A stretch of DNA of 64,000 bases from Calonectria ilicicola. Taxonomy: Eukaryota; Ascomycota; Sordariomycetes; Hypocreales; Nectriaceae. How positions within the stretch are numbered: position 1 is the first letter of the stretch; the number at the start of each line of letters is the position of its first letter. Below the pieces are notes generated by a model. It did no database searches. It was not told the origin of the DNA and saw only the letters and a program-made list of their open reading frames with translations. The DNA is taken from positions 372,001-436,000 of the forward strand of contig CP085835.1 of NCBI GenBank assembly GCA_020809705.1, read 5' to 3'. Both the position numbers and the translations under genes were made by a program. Of this stretch, positions 32,458-42,980 are shown one piece after another.

Positions 32458-33918
32458 ATGGTGGGAATAAGGTCTTTTCTGCTCGCGGCCTCGATGGCTG
32501 CATCAGCCGTAAACGCGGCTGGATACACGGGAAAGCCTCTAGGTTTCGCCCGCGACACAACCGGTGGTGGCGACGCACCGGCCATGATACCCAAGGATAT
32601 TGACGAGCTACGCACTTGGCTCGGCGATGAGGAACCACGAACGATCCTACTAGACAAAGAATACGACTTCAAGGGCACTGAAGGGCAATGTGTAGACTGC
32701 GTTTGTTGCACAAACTGGGTCTGTTCTAAGGACGCTGGACAGCCTGGACAGCTCGGCATCGACGTTTTCAACTCCGGATGTGACGGAAAGCCTGTTTCGT
32801 GTACTTTCAATAATGGCACGTCCCTTAACATCGCCTCTGATAAGACCCTTGTCGGTCTTGACGACAAGGGAGTCATTCGCGGTGCCAGTCTAGTAATGGC
32901 TTGGGGTGTCAAAAATATCATCATCCAGAATATTCACATCACCGATCTCAATCCAGAATACGTTTGGGGTGGCGATGCCATCGTCATGAATGGAGTGGAT
33001 AACATCTGGATTGACCATGTCAAGACGTCGCTTATTGGGCGCCAATTTATCCAATTTGGTTTCGTCGGTGGTGAGTACTTTGACCCCTTCTAGATGGCTA
33101 ATGCATACTCACACGATATAGGCGAACGTGTAACTATCTCCAACGTAGAATTTGACGGTCGAACCGACTATTCGGCAACATGCGACAATAGACACTACTG
33201 GGGAATCATCGCCATGGGTCTTGCAGACCAGGTCAGCTTTTACAACAACTGGTTCCATGATACGTCCGGTCGCAGCCCCGACATTGGATTTCCCAGCACC
33301 TGGCACATCTTCAACAATTACTGGTCCAACGTGTCCACCGCTTTGGCGATATGGCCAGAGCCCTCCATTTTGGTTGAAGGCAACTACTTCGAAGCAGTTG
33401 GAACTGTAGGCTCAGGCGATGGTGGCTCTGGTGTTTTCTATGTCAACGAGACTACAGCTGCCACTTGTCAAGAGATTCTAGGCCGTACCTGTGAGCTCAA
33501 CTACGTCAGTAAAGACTGCGATTCTCTGTCGCTGCCCGCGATTAACACCACCGTCCTTCCCCTCATCTCCAATGCCGCGTTCACAGAGCTTGACATCATG
33601 CCTGCCAGCCAGGTCAAGGCACACGTTATGGCAAACGCCGGTGTGGGAAAACTCACTACAGAAGTCCAGATCCCCGTAAACCAAACCACTCCTGCTTCAT
33701 CGAGTTCGCAGTTCATGCCCAACTCCACTGTGATCGCAACCCGCACGCCTGGTGTTTTCTCAACCGGTAATTCTACAGACAGCGTCTCTGCTCTGACTTT
33801 GTCAACTCCACAAGTCGTTACAACAGAGCCATCTGCTTCAACAACATCATACCTTCACAGCAGTCACGGGTCTCATGGTGGAGCTCACGGACACCACTCT
33901 CACCGATGCAGACCCTAG
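32458..33918 (+). CDS. secreted pectin lyase (polysaccharide lyase family 1) with His-rich tail
   Basis: Two exons, 32458-33070 and 33122-33918 (51-nt intron, GTGAGT), give 469 residues. A signal peptide ends near residue 20 (AVNAAGY). PL1 beta-helix blocks: NIIIQNIHITDLNPEYVWGG, DNIWIDHVKTSLIGRQF, and HDTSGRSPDIGFPS followed by HIFNNYW. The GRSP segment with WIDHVK and GRQF is closer to pectin lyase than to pectate lyase, implying eliminative cleavage of methyl-esterified pectin outside the cell. Cysteine-rich CVDCVCCTNWVC near residues 77-88 fits family disulfides. Beyond the catalytic domain, about 90 residues of Ser/Thr/Pro-rich linker end in a Gly/His/Ser-rich tail (GSHGGAHGHHSHRC), longer than the typical 360-380-residue enzyme. 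Confidence 0.92.
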
Positions 33919-34170
33919 ATATCGGAGACCGCGATTGAGAGTGTGGTTCCATGTAATCACGCGACGAAAGCCAATCCTGATCTTCATTAGAAGTTCTGCA
34001 TTCTCGATAGGCGATAAATAATTTAAGTTCGTCCCGTTCTGTAGGTTCTGAGAACCGTATGAATTTTATAAAAACTAAATTTTAATCACCCCAATTCATC
34101 GCTGAAAACTCTTAAAGGAATAGCCATTATATATTCTATATATCGTTAAATTTCTAAATCAGATATCCTG

Positions 34171-35070
34171 TTACACAAAACGAGTCTTATTCTGCTCAAC
34201 CCATCCACGGAAATCCTGCATCTCGGGGTATGCCGCGCGGCACTCCTCCACACTACCACCATAGCCCTCCTTGCCGAACCAAGCAAACATGTCTCCCACA
34301 GTTCCCTTGAGCACAAATTTTACTGCGCTCGCAATAGGGCACGGTGCCATGGCCATGGACTTTCCAGTGACTTGCTTAAAGATGACGTCGGCCTCGGGCT
34401 GGGTCAGCTCATCGCCAACCAGAGTCAAGGCCGTGTTGCGGTAGTTTTCAGGGTTGAGAAAGCTCTGGGCAGCAAACCAGCCAATGTCTCTTGTGGAAAC
34501 GAACTGGAGCTTCTTCTTGCCGAGCTGTTCCCACATGCGGGTGAAACCTTGACCATGGATGTCGGCGGTAAGGTTGTCGAAAAATGTGACAGGTCGGAGG
34601 ATGGTGTATGTCATGCGCTGAGGGCTTTTGGCAGCTCGCTGTTCCAGATGTCGCTCTATAGCATGTTTGCTGGCAAAGTTCTTGACAAAGGTTGGGTTGT
34701 TGGGCGATCGCTCGGGGCCACCGCGGTCGCCGGACGAGTATACAAAATGCTGCACACCATGCATGACTGCAGAGTCAACCAGGGACTTGCCCTGTTGCTC
34801 CTCGGCATCTGAGTTGATTTGTACACTGTAGACACCATCGACGTGGCCGGCTTTGCTGAACATGGAGTCTGGGTCGGACAAATCTCCGTCGATTACAAAG
34901 ACGTTGGGGAGAGCAGCTAGTTTTTGCGCCCGAGAGCTTGAGCTATCGCGAGTGACAGCTACAATCCTGATGGATGTGGATTGCGGCGAGGCCAAAAGGT
35001 GGTCAATTACTGCGCCACCCTGTTTTCCAGTGGCGCCAGTAACGAGAATAATCTTGGATGAGACAGTCAT
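34171..35070 (-). CDS. NmrA-like NAD(P)-binding protein
   Basis: Intronless, 299 residues, typical for the NmrA-like/atypical short-chain dehydrogenase family. The dinucleotide-binding motif is ILVTGATGKQGGAVIDHLL at the N terminus. YSSGDRGG replaces the catalytic Tyr-x3-Lys of classical short-chain dehydrogenases, so it is more likely a redox sensor or a reductase of unusual type than a standard dehydrogenase. The segment LRPVTFFDNL and the later FVSTRDIGWFAAQSF are family hallmarks. NmrA itself controls AreA in nitrogen repression, but most family members are not nitrogen regulators, so no such role is claimed. Convergent with the pectin lyase gene, about 250 bases away. Confidence 0.9.
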   Translation of the reverse strand: MTVSSKIILVTGATGKQGGAVIDHLLASPQSTSIRIVAVTRDSSSSRAQKLAALPNVFVIDGDLSDPDSMFSKAGHVDGVYSVQINSDAEEQQGKSLVDSAVMHGVQHFVYSSGDRGGPERSPNNPTFVKNFASKHAIERHLEQRAAKSPQRMTYTILRPVTFFDNLTADIHGQGFTRMWEQLGKKKLQFVSTRDIGWFAAQSFLNPENYRNTALTLVGDELTQPEADVIFKQVTGKSMAMAPCPIASAVKFVLKGTVGDMFAWFGKEGYGGSVEECRAAYPEMQDFRGWVEQNKTRFV

Positions 35071-36856
35071 TGCGATGGCTTATAAACTGTCAGATGGTGT
35101 TTTGGGTTTTGGTTGTAGGATTGATGTCAAAGCAGTCAGTCAGGTTGTGAATGATGGATACGAAAACTCATTGAACCTAGAGCAGTTCATTCTACTTATA
35201 TATTCACTCATGCTACGTTTCTTTTGCCTGTGGGTTGAGTCTAGTTGAGGCGATCGTTAGAGACGGCTCATGTTAGCGTGCAGGTCAGCGCCAAAATGGA
35301 CTTGAAACCCCGACTGTGCGAATGCGAAAAACAGACTTGCCCCGCGTTTTTCACAGCAAAGAGTTAAGCAGTCACGTGTCCAGAGGAACGAGTGCGAGCC
35401 GGAGCGATTGTTCGGCCGCCAAGGTCATTTAGCGTCCGTGCTTGGAGCGTAGTGCAGTAGCGGCTTCAGCCCCGATGATGCTCGGCGACAAATGCCGAAA
35501 CCAAAATAAATCTGCTATAGCAGGAGAAATGCCGACGGCATAGATATCTATCCGGCTTGTTTATTGAACTTTCCCATTAGTCAGCTCGCATAGTAGACAT
35601 CGTATTTCAACCGTAAGAGAACGAGACTAGTCCACACTTAGTTCCAATCCAGTGTGCACAAGAGCCACATCCTTTGATTTCCCCGTTGGTCCCCTTCGGC
35701 TAAATATCGGCAGGCATAACATCCACCAGATCTCCTCAATAACGATAATTTAATCTCTCTAAAGCTTGATGCAGATAGTAGAGAGGGATGATATATTCTC
35801 GTCATCTAGTTCTTGACGTAACCGAAATACAGGAGTCAACAGCTAAACATACCAATCGGCCTCGGCGGCGTGAAGGCCTCTCAGGTAGGCAGGCTACCCT
35901 ACACAGCCAGAAAAAAGCACTATCAACCCCGCGCTACAACGTAATTAGGAGTCATTCTATTCTGTATTCTTTCTCATATAATTACATTTTTACTATCCTC
36001 TACGTTATTTTTATATGAGACGTATTTTATATCGTAAAGAAAAGATGTAGAACTTGTTGTTCTACCAATGCTTCGTTAAGACACAAAAATATATCTCCAA
36101 ATTTTAGTTTGTCACTGCCCACTACCACATTTGGCGGCAAATTATGTTCATCGAAATACGACCAAAAACCTCAGCAAATATATGGGTGATCTCCCCACTC
36201 GGAGAGACGATAACCTGTTTGAACCAGTTAGCCCGGGATCATGCACTTGGTGCTTAGTCATTCTCGACGTGTGTCTTGATCTTAAATCTTAATTCAGCTA
36301 CCAGGTGTGGCGGCATTCGCTAACTCTTATTGGATATTATGGATCAATAGATATTGCGCAAGGTTAGCTGTGATATTAAATACCGCAAGAACCGAACAGC
36401 ACTTTGCACACAATGTTGCTCATCTCCACGTGCATCACCTATCACCTGTTGGACTTGCACCCCATCCGCAAGAGTTATTGTAAAACAGATCACAGAGGCT
36501 TATAGAGATAACGGCCAAATAACAAGACGGCCTCAATGACCTGAATTGATTCAATTGATTTGATGAAGAAGGAAAGGGCTACAGCTAGGTTGGTTGATTT
36601 GATCCCTTTTATACCAATATCATCACATTCCAGCCGAGCGGGGAAGAAGGATTAATCATCCAACTGTTTAACAGTTAAAGCAAAACTCCGATACCCAAGA
36701 TTGATTATTCCTTTCTAATTAACATTATCATCCATGCTGAGCATTGCTCCTGTTACAAAAAATGGCCGATGATACACTTGTGAGTCAGACATCGAAAGAA
36801 ATCAATGAATACAAAGTTGGATAACATTGATGTTTTATCTGACAAGAACTAATGAA
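35071..36856. other. intergenic region before NLR2
   Basis: 1.8 kb. The first part is the promoter of the NmrA-like gene. The stretch 35500-36100 is compositionally patchy, GC-richer near 35860-35900 and very AT-rich near 35950-36050, which can be a trace of an old decayed element, but I find no terminal repeats or transposase frame. No gene is supported. Confidence 0.4.
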
Positions 36857-36961
36857 ATGATATTAAAGGAGCAAGAGAGCCAACACCATGCTAGGTCGAA
36901 TGTGGTTCAATCCGTCGTGGCCGAGGGTAATGCGATAGTGCATGTCGGCGATAACATATAA
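36857..36961 (+). other. in-frame leader of NLR2 ending in TAA, amyloid-motif-like
   Basis: A 34-codon frame that ends in TAA at 36959-36961, two codons before the NLR2 ATG at 36965 and in the same frame. It encodes SVVAEGNAIVHVGDNI just before the stop. This aligns in position with the LQIGDNNYYHYHN segment of NLR1. It may be the original NLR2 N terminus broken by a nonsense change, or the first exon of NLR2 up to 36926 with a 51-nt intron 36927-36977 (GTAATG...TATAG), which would also skip the stop and keep frame. Confidence 0.45.
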
Positions 36962-36964
36962 CAT

Positions 36965-39900
36965 ATGACGTATATAGATCAACACACGGATCGTTGTCTA
37001 CAGGACTTGCGAATTACCAATCCCAGGGACGATAAGAGCCGAATTGAAAATTTGAAGGGCGGACTACACAAAGAATTCTATAATTGGATTCTCGACGACC
37101 CCATCTTCAAGCAATGGCGTTACGGTTCTAAAAGCCACCTACTTTGGATCAAAGGTGACCCTGGTAAAGGCAAGACCATGTTACTATGCGGCATCATCGA
37201 TGAATTAAATTCTACCACTGACAACAGTCTGCTGGGGTACTTTTTCTTTCAGGCCGCTGACGTTCGCCTGAACAATCCAACAGCAGCTTTGCGAAGCCTT
37301 ATGTACCTACTTGCCTGTAAAGATAAAGGCCTCCAAACGCAGCTGCAGGAGGAATACAAATACGCAGGCAAGGAGCTATTTAGCGATGTGAATGCTGTGC
37401 ACTTTCTTTCTGACCTATTTCGAAAAATGTTGGATAATCTAGAGGCTCGCAGAGTATACCTGATTATCGATGCACTCGATGAATGCAGGATAAATGAAGA
37501 AGCTGATGAACCGGATCTATTTCTGCTTCTCAGGTTCATTACAAATACCGCTTCATCTCGAATAAAATGGATCGTATCCAGCCGCAACCGACGTGATATT
37601 GAAAGTCGGCTGGGCAATGCCGAACCTACACTTCGACTGTGTCTTGAGGATACAAAATCCATATCTACTGCTGTTCGAAACTATATCAACCACAAGACAG
37701 ATATATTGGCGAGAAACCATCGATGCTATAAAGAGACAAAGTCTACCATCAAGGATTACTTGCAGAGAAATGCAGATGATACATTCCTTTGGGTGGCCTT
37801 GGTCTGTCAGCAGCTTGCTAATATGCGAGAGGATGACTTGGACCCACTTGAAAAGTTATATGAGTTTCCACGAGGATTAGAGTCTGTGTATAAACGTATC
37901 ATTGATGATATGTTACTTCGGAAAACGGCCAAACTTTGTAAAGAAATTGTTGGCCTGGCATTACTTGCCTTTCGGCGCCTCTCATTAAACGACCTTGCAA
38001 CACTTCTTCACATGCGCCCAGGCCTCTCTAGCGATCTTGAACGCATCAAAATGCACATTCAACTTTGCGGCTCAATTCTTATTCTTAAGGATAATCGAGT
38101 GGAATTTGTGCACCAATCAGCAAAAGACTACCTGATGGACAAGGAAAAGGGGTACTCAAAAATATTTGCCAACGAAATTTCTCAAGAGCATTATAAGCTT
38201 ACTGCTACGTTGCTTCAAGCAATGAAAGACAGACTTGGGAGGGATATGTACGAAATCAAAGGTCTTGGAGTCCACATCGAAAATGTCGAGATACCAAATC
38301 CAGACCCGTTAGAGCCTATTCAATATGCATGCGCCTACTGGGTCAACCATCTACAAGATAGTAAATACGCCATGTTTGACGAAGTTTCTACATTTCTCTA
38401 TGAACATTTCCTCCACTGGCTGGAGGCTCTTTCACTTACGGGTAATCTATCGCACGGGTTTAGAGGGGTGGGGGAGATTTGCCAGTTATACGAGGTAGGT
38501 GAGAGGCATGTCTGGCAAATTCTAAGCTCACATTTGCAGGGATCTAAGTCTGGTATTCATTTATTCGCAAAAGATGCTGCAAGGTTTATCTCAAAATTCG
38601 GATTCATCATCGAGCACGCTCCTTTGCAAATATATGTGGCCTCGATTCTGTTTGCTCCGACTTTAAGCAGAGTACGGCAAACTTTCTGGAACGAACGATT
38701 GGTGCATGCCGGTTTTATTCATGGTGTGGAATCTAAATGGAGTTCACGCATGCAGATTCTCGAGGGCAGCAAAAATATGAAGGCCATAGCCTTCTCGCCA
38801 GATGGCCAAACGATCGCATCAGTGTCACATAATCAACCGGATAATCTACATGTTTGGAAAACCAACACGGGCGCGCTTTTGTGGAACATGGACACCACAT
38901 ATAACATGGAGGCTGTGGCTTTCTCTCCTGATGGTCATTTGATCGCGGTAGCGTCCAACGCTGGGGCAGTGCAGCTATGGGATAGCAGGAAAGGTATACG
39001 CCAGGCCACTCTTAGCGCCGATAATAGTGTTGATGTTGCGGGGGTAACATTGATTCCTGAGGGTCGTCAGGTTTCTTCTGGAGGGCCGCCTCAGATGATT
39101 GGATTTGCTCCAACAGTGGCCTTCTCACCCGACAGCAAAGCGATAATATTACTGTCGGGAGGTTGTCTCGTGGGGATACGTGTTTGGGATATCGAATCGA
39201 GGGTTCACCAACGGACGATGCGAATTGAAGCCGCTGGCTTGTCGCCTGATGGTCAGTTTGTGGTCTCCACATCAGGAGAACTTTGGGATGTTGAAAGAGG
39301 TCGGCTTTTACATACTTTGAATTGTGATGGCTTTATTCTCAAAGTGGCCTTCTCGTCCCACAACGGACCTTTTGTGTCCATCACTAGTAGTGGGATAATA
39401 CAGCTCTGGGATCCTAAAACAGGCAAATGCCAGCAAACGTGTGAAAAATATGATGGATACCTCGAACGGTCAAAGCTTCGACTAGCCTGGTCTCACAACA
39501 GCCAGGTGATTGCTTTGGCGCCAGACATTGGAAATGTTCATCTTTGGGATACTAAAAGTGGCAAACATGTGCAAACCCTCAACACAGCAGTTGTGGTAGC
39601 AATCACCTTCTCACCCAACGGCAGCATCATTGCATCTGCGTCAAGCGACGGCAGCATAGAGCTTTGGGATGTTGCCACAGGGACGTTTTCACTAAATCTT
39701 GAAAATCACCCTATATCTCAGGAGGTGGCTTTTTCTTCTGACAGCAGGTTCATTGGGTTTCAATCAAGCTCGCATGATTCGAAGGTAGGGCTCTGGAACA
39801 TGACATCAAGTGTGCCCTGCAAGATGCTTGTACACGGTGATGGTACAGATGAGACAATAAATCAAATATTGTTTTCACCCAATTCACAGTTGATGGCGGT

Positions 39901-41077
39901 TTTCTACCCACACAGATTACATGTTTGGGACATCACAAAGGACACGCCTCGGCAGATACTTGAGATAAGACAGGACGTTGAGAGAGTGGCTTTTTCAGGT
40001 GACAGCAAGATCATGGTCTTAGTTTCTAACCGTTCTGCGGTAGAAGTTTGGGAAACTAAGGTACCTCAACGCTTGCGAAGCTTTAAGAAAATGGGTACTA
40101 TGATGGTGCAGATGACTTTGTCTATCAATGGAGATGTTGTCGCATTCATCCAGGGGGGCACAGTGCATCTCTGGGACACTAGAAATGGTATGCTTCTGCT
40201 AAAATTGAGAGGTGACAACGTGGCATTATCGCCTGATGGTAAGATGGCCGCTTCGGTGCCGCGTTATGAGAAGAAAATCCAGCTTTGGGATAATCTGGAA
40301 TACAAATATACGCTGGAGGGTCACACCGAGCTGGTTTCCGATGCGGCCTTCTCATCTGATGGTAAGGTACTGGCTTCGGCATCAGACGATAAAACTGTCC
40401 GCCTTTGGAATACCAATACTGGGAAACTTCAGCACACGTTGACAGCTGCCTCCGTATACGGTCTTCATTTTGACCCGACTTCCGATTTACGCTTGTTCAC
40501 ATGTCTAGGAACACTGTCGTTGCCATCAACTAGCTTGAAAAATGCAACGTCTGCCTCAGAGGGGGCAGCGTCACAGGTTGTTTTCCATGGGTATCACATT
40601 AACCCTGATAGAACTTGGATTATGAGGGACAACGAGAAGCTCATTTGGATCCCTCCAGAATACCGGCCTAGAGTAATACATGCCAGGGAGACAGCGGTTT
40701 CTTTTGTCACCAAATTCAACCGTTTGATTCGGCTTGATAACATTGCCGATCATCAGGGACTCCACATGGCCTTGGAGAGTTCGATAAATTCCCAATCTCC
40801 CTTTTATATGAGATGGATAAAGGGAGGTTTTAGTGGAAGGCGAACTGCTCAATTGTTCTGCAAGACCTTATGGACACTGTCTCAAATGTTCATAAATATA
40901 TTTTTCACAGAAGATCTGAATTGGCCGTTTCCCCGGTACTTTAGTATCCGTTGCGGTTTTATTCTGGCAATGATTCTCGGGGCATGGTTTTTGGTCCCCT
41001 GGATTACTACAGTATCATTTACTATGTTGGTAAGCAATTCACATGTCATGAAGTGCCGAATTTGCCGACTGATTTAA
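36965..41077 (+). CDS. NLR2: NACHT NTPase with WD40-like beta-propeller
   Basis: Open frame of 1370 residues. NACHT: Walker A GDPGKGKT at 64-71, Walker B LIIDALDE at 166-173, RIKWIVSSRN downstream, then the FVHQSAKDYLMD linker helix shared with NLR1. From about residue 600 there are ten or more WD40-like repeats, many complete, such as VAFSPDGHLIAVASN followed by VQLWD, and the near-canonical AAFSSDGKVLASASDD...VRLWN close to the C terminus. A hydrophobic helix (ILAMILGAWFLVPWITTVSF) follows, absent from NLR1. The 3' end is ambiguous: a donor at 41030 with acceptor at 41088 would end the protein at residue 1355 with TAA at 41089. Its 5' end is also ambiguous (see the leader entry). Probable incompatibility or self/non-self receptor. 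Confidence 0.82.
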   Translation: MTYIDQHTDRCLQDLRITNPRDDKSRIENLKGGLHKEFYNWILDDPIFKQWRYGSKSHLLWIKGDPGKGKTMLLCGIIDELNSTTDNSLLGYFFFQAADVRLNNPTAALRSLMYLLACKDKGLQTQLQEEYKYAGKELFSDVNAVHFLSDLFRKMLDNLEARRVYLIIDALDECRINEEADEPDLFLLLRFITNTASSRIKWIVSSRNRRDIESRLGNAEPTLRLCLEDTKSISTAVRNYINHKTDILARNHRCYKETKSTIKDYLQRNADDTFLWVALVCQQLANMREDDLDPLEKLYEFPRGLESVYKRIIDDMLLRKTAKLCKEIVGLALLAFRRLSLNDLATLLHMRPGLSSDLERIKMHIQLCGSILILKDNRVEFVHQSAKDYLMDKEKGYSKIFANEISQEHYKLTATLLQAMKDRLGRDMYEIKGLGVHIENVEIPNPDPLEPIQYACAYWVNHLQDSKYAMFDEVSTFLYEHFLHWLEALSLTGNLSHGFRGVGEICQLYEVGERHVWQILSSHLQGSKSGIHLFAKDAARFISKFGFIIEHAPLQIYVASILFAPTLSRVRQTFWNERLVHAGFIHGVESKWSSRMQILEGSKNMKAIAFSPDGQTIASVSHNQPDNLHVWKTNTGALLWNMDTTYNMEAVAFSPDGHLIAVASNAGAVQLWDSRKGIRQATLSADNSVDVAGVTLIPEGRQVSSGGPPQMIGFAPTVAFSPDSKAIILLSGGCLVGIRVWDIESRVHQRTMRIEAAGLSPDGQFVVSTSGELWDVERGRLLHTLNCDGFILKVAFSSHNGPFVSITSSGIIQLWDPKTGKCQQTCEKYDGYLERSKLRLAWSHNSQVIALAPDIGNVHLWDTKSGKHVQTLNTAVVVAITFSPNGSIIASASSDGSIELWDVATGTFSLNLENHPISQEVAFSSDSRFIGFQSSSHDSKVGLWNMTSSVPCKMLVHGDGTDETINQILFSPNSQLMAVFYPHRLHVWDITKDTPRQILEIRQDVERVAFSGDSKIMVLVSNRSAVEVWETKVPQRLRSFKKMGTMMVQMTLSINGDVVAFIQGGTVHLWDTRNGMLLLKLRGDNVALSPDGKMAASVPRYEKKIQLWDNLEYKYTLEGHTELVSDAAFSSDGKVLASASDDKTVRLWNTNTGKLQHTLTAASVYGLHFDPTSDLRLFTCLGTLSLPSTSLKNATSASEGAASQVVFHGYHINPDRTWIMRDNEKLIWIPPEYRPRVIHARETAVSFVTKFNRLIRLDNIADHQGLHMALESSINSQSPFYMRWIKGGFSGRRTAQLFCKTLWTLSQMFINIFFTEDLNWPFPRYFSIRCGFILAMILGAWFLVPWITTVSFTMLVSNSHVMKCRICRLI

Positions 41078-41459
41078 CAATGGCTCAGTAACAGTCCTGG
41101 GAAAACAAATCTCTACACAACGAAAGATGAAATAGCCGACGTTCTTGATAAAATCGAATAGGCGAAATTAGAGTTCAAATATGGGTCTGCGAGTGATACT
41201 ATCTAGTTGAAAAGACAAATGCAAGAGTTGTAGTACTCGATTAGGGGCTTGCAAATAACGTCCGTCTTGAAGGCGTCTACATGAGGTTGCTAAGGGCTTG
41301 GGTGTGGGCTATTATTGAGTCATAATGGGTGGGAAGGAATTCTACAATGGGCTTGGAAAGAGGCAATAGGCTGTTATAGGTCAATTCTAGGTGGAATCTG
41401 AGGTGCCAAAATACCCCCAGTCCTTTCCTTCTTTTTCAACGCATTCATCTTGGCATTTC
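41078..41459. other. convergent intergenic region, NLR2 to Pin1-type isomerase
   Basis: Lies between two convergent genes. Only 3' flanking sequence is seen. Confidence 0.5.
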
Positions 41460-42161
41460 CTAGCCGATTCTGAATAGCAAGTCAGCAGACTAGAAAGAAT
41501 GTAGATTTCAAAAAACAACGTACCGCTCAACGAGATGGACACCACTGTCGGTCTCTATTATGTTGCTCATTTCGCCAACTTTCAGGCCAAAGGCAGCGTG
41601 TTCAAAAGGCGCCTGCATTTGGCCCCTGCCAAAGAATCCCAAGTCACCGCCTTTGCGGGCTGAGGAGCAATCGGATTCTGTCTCGGCAAGCTGGGCCAAG
41701 GTGACCTCGCCAGCGCGGATCCTCTGTTCGTGTCCGCGAAGAATGTCAATGGCTTCCTCCTTGCTTCGGGTGATGTTATCCTGTATTTGTCAGCCTCGGT
41801 GGCGAACGAGAGGGAGAATCGGAGTTTGGGGGTAGATGTACATCTTTCCAGCTGCTGGGGCGTCGCGAGTCCCTGTGCTTGATGAGGAGGTGTGCAGCGC
41901 GGACCTTGCCGGAGTCTTGGGCGGCATCGTGGTGGGCGGCGATGTACGCTTCGAGTTTCTGGGTGTCGGTGCCGGGTGGGGCCTCCCATTTGGAGTCGTT
42001 GGTGGAGGAGTTGAAGTAGTAGGGGATGCCTCTGCTTCGGGACTGTCGAACCTCCCAGCCTGGGGGAAGACCAGCTTCGGACTAGACAAGCGAGGCGATG
42101 GTTAGTTGAGTTGATTGAGGGATGGTGACTTGCGGACAAAGGGAGGGAGGGTTTCTACCAT
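41460..42161 (-). CDS. ESS1: Pin1/Ess1-type parvulin peptidyl-prolyl isomerase
   Basis: Nuclear isomerase that turns phospho-Ser/Thr-Pro bonds, acting on the RNA polymerase II tail and cell-cycle proteins. Exons from the 3' side of the plus strand: a very short first exon at 42161, 41842-42081, 41524-41780 and 41460-41469. An N-terminal WW domain is visible ([21 protein letters not shown]...WEAPP). The parvulin domain follows: [19 protein letters not shown] with the phosphate-binding basic residues, then [21 protein letters not shown] and SGVHLVER. Splicing the last 10-nt exon gives the expected end HLVERIG. The first exon may be just ATG (GTAGAA donor, 169 residues) or eight codons (GTCCGC donor, 176 residues); both keep frame. 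Family length is about 165-180. Confidence 0.9.
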
Positions 42162-42953
42162 GGTTGGTGTGTTGGTGTGTGGTGTGTGGGAGGATTGGTT
42201 GGAAGAAGAAGGAGTCAATAGAAGAGTAGACAGAAAGCAAGGAGTTTTGTTGAAGCAAATTGCGTGATGGAGGAAGCGCAAAGGCTGGATGTAGAGGGCG
42301 AAGTCGTCTTCGCCTCGCCTCGAGTCTTAAGGGAGGGGGAGGGGCTTATGTCTTATGAATGGAGCAAAGCGTTGTGGAGAGCTACAGGCCTGCAGCCAAT
42401 TAACGCGAGTGGATAGCGGGAAGGATTAGGATGAGATGAGGGGCGCATTGATGGGCGCCATTCCCGACATGTTTTACTGTTTTTTTTGTTTTTTTAAAGT
42501 TGAAGCGAGTTTAGCTTCATTGCGTGCAACGCTGGTGGAATTGGGGCTGGATTGAGTTGGATTGAGTCTAATACTGTAGCTACACGTGGAATCGCGCATG
42601 TGTGTTGTGTCGCACCGCAGCGCACCACCTTGACTTTTTTCGACTTATCGATAGTGCATGGACATGGGCGGCATGTATGTACTGTATGTCCACTGCATGA
42701 CGGACAGACGGATTTACCGCCATGGAGCCGTACCCCCGCCGCCGAGGTGGCAAGGTGACGAGGTGACGAGGTTTTTAGCGGGGAACAGGGCATATTGCAA
42801 CACACACGCACGTTGAACAAGCCCGGCAGTTGAGTGGTGCAGCAGACCACCAAAGAGCACAGCGCAGCAGAGAGTGAGCAAGGCATAGCACAGCGCCAGC
42901 AGCAGCACCACAACCACCAAACCCACCCACTGACGGAGACGGAGACGGACCGT

Positions 42954-42977
42954 CTGACTGACTGACTGACTGACTGA
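42954..42977 (+). repeat. CTGA tetranucleotide microsatellite (six units)
   Basis: Six perfect CTGA units, 59 bases before the macro-domain-like start codon, probably within its 5' UTR. Confidence 0.9.
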
Positions 42978-42980
42978 GCC

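Noticed and set aside
35700..36100. Decayed transposon
   Set aside because: Composition is patchy but I find no terminal repeats, target-site duplication or transposase motif.
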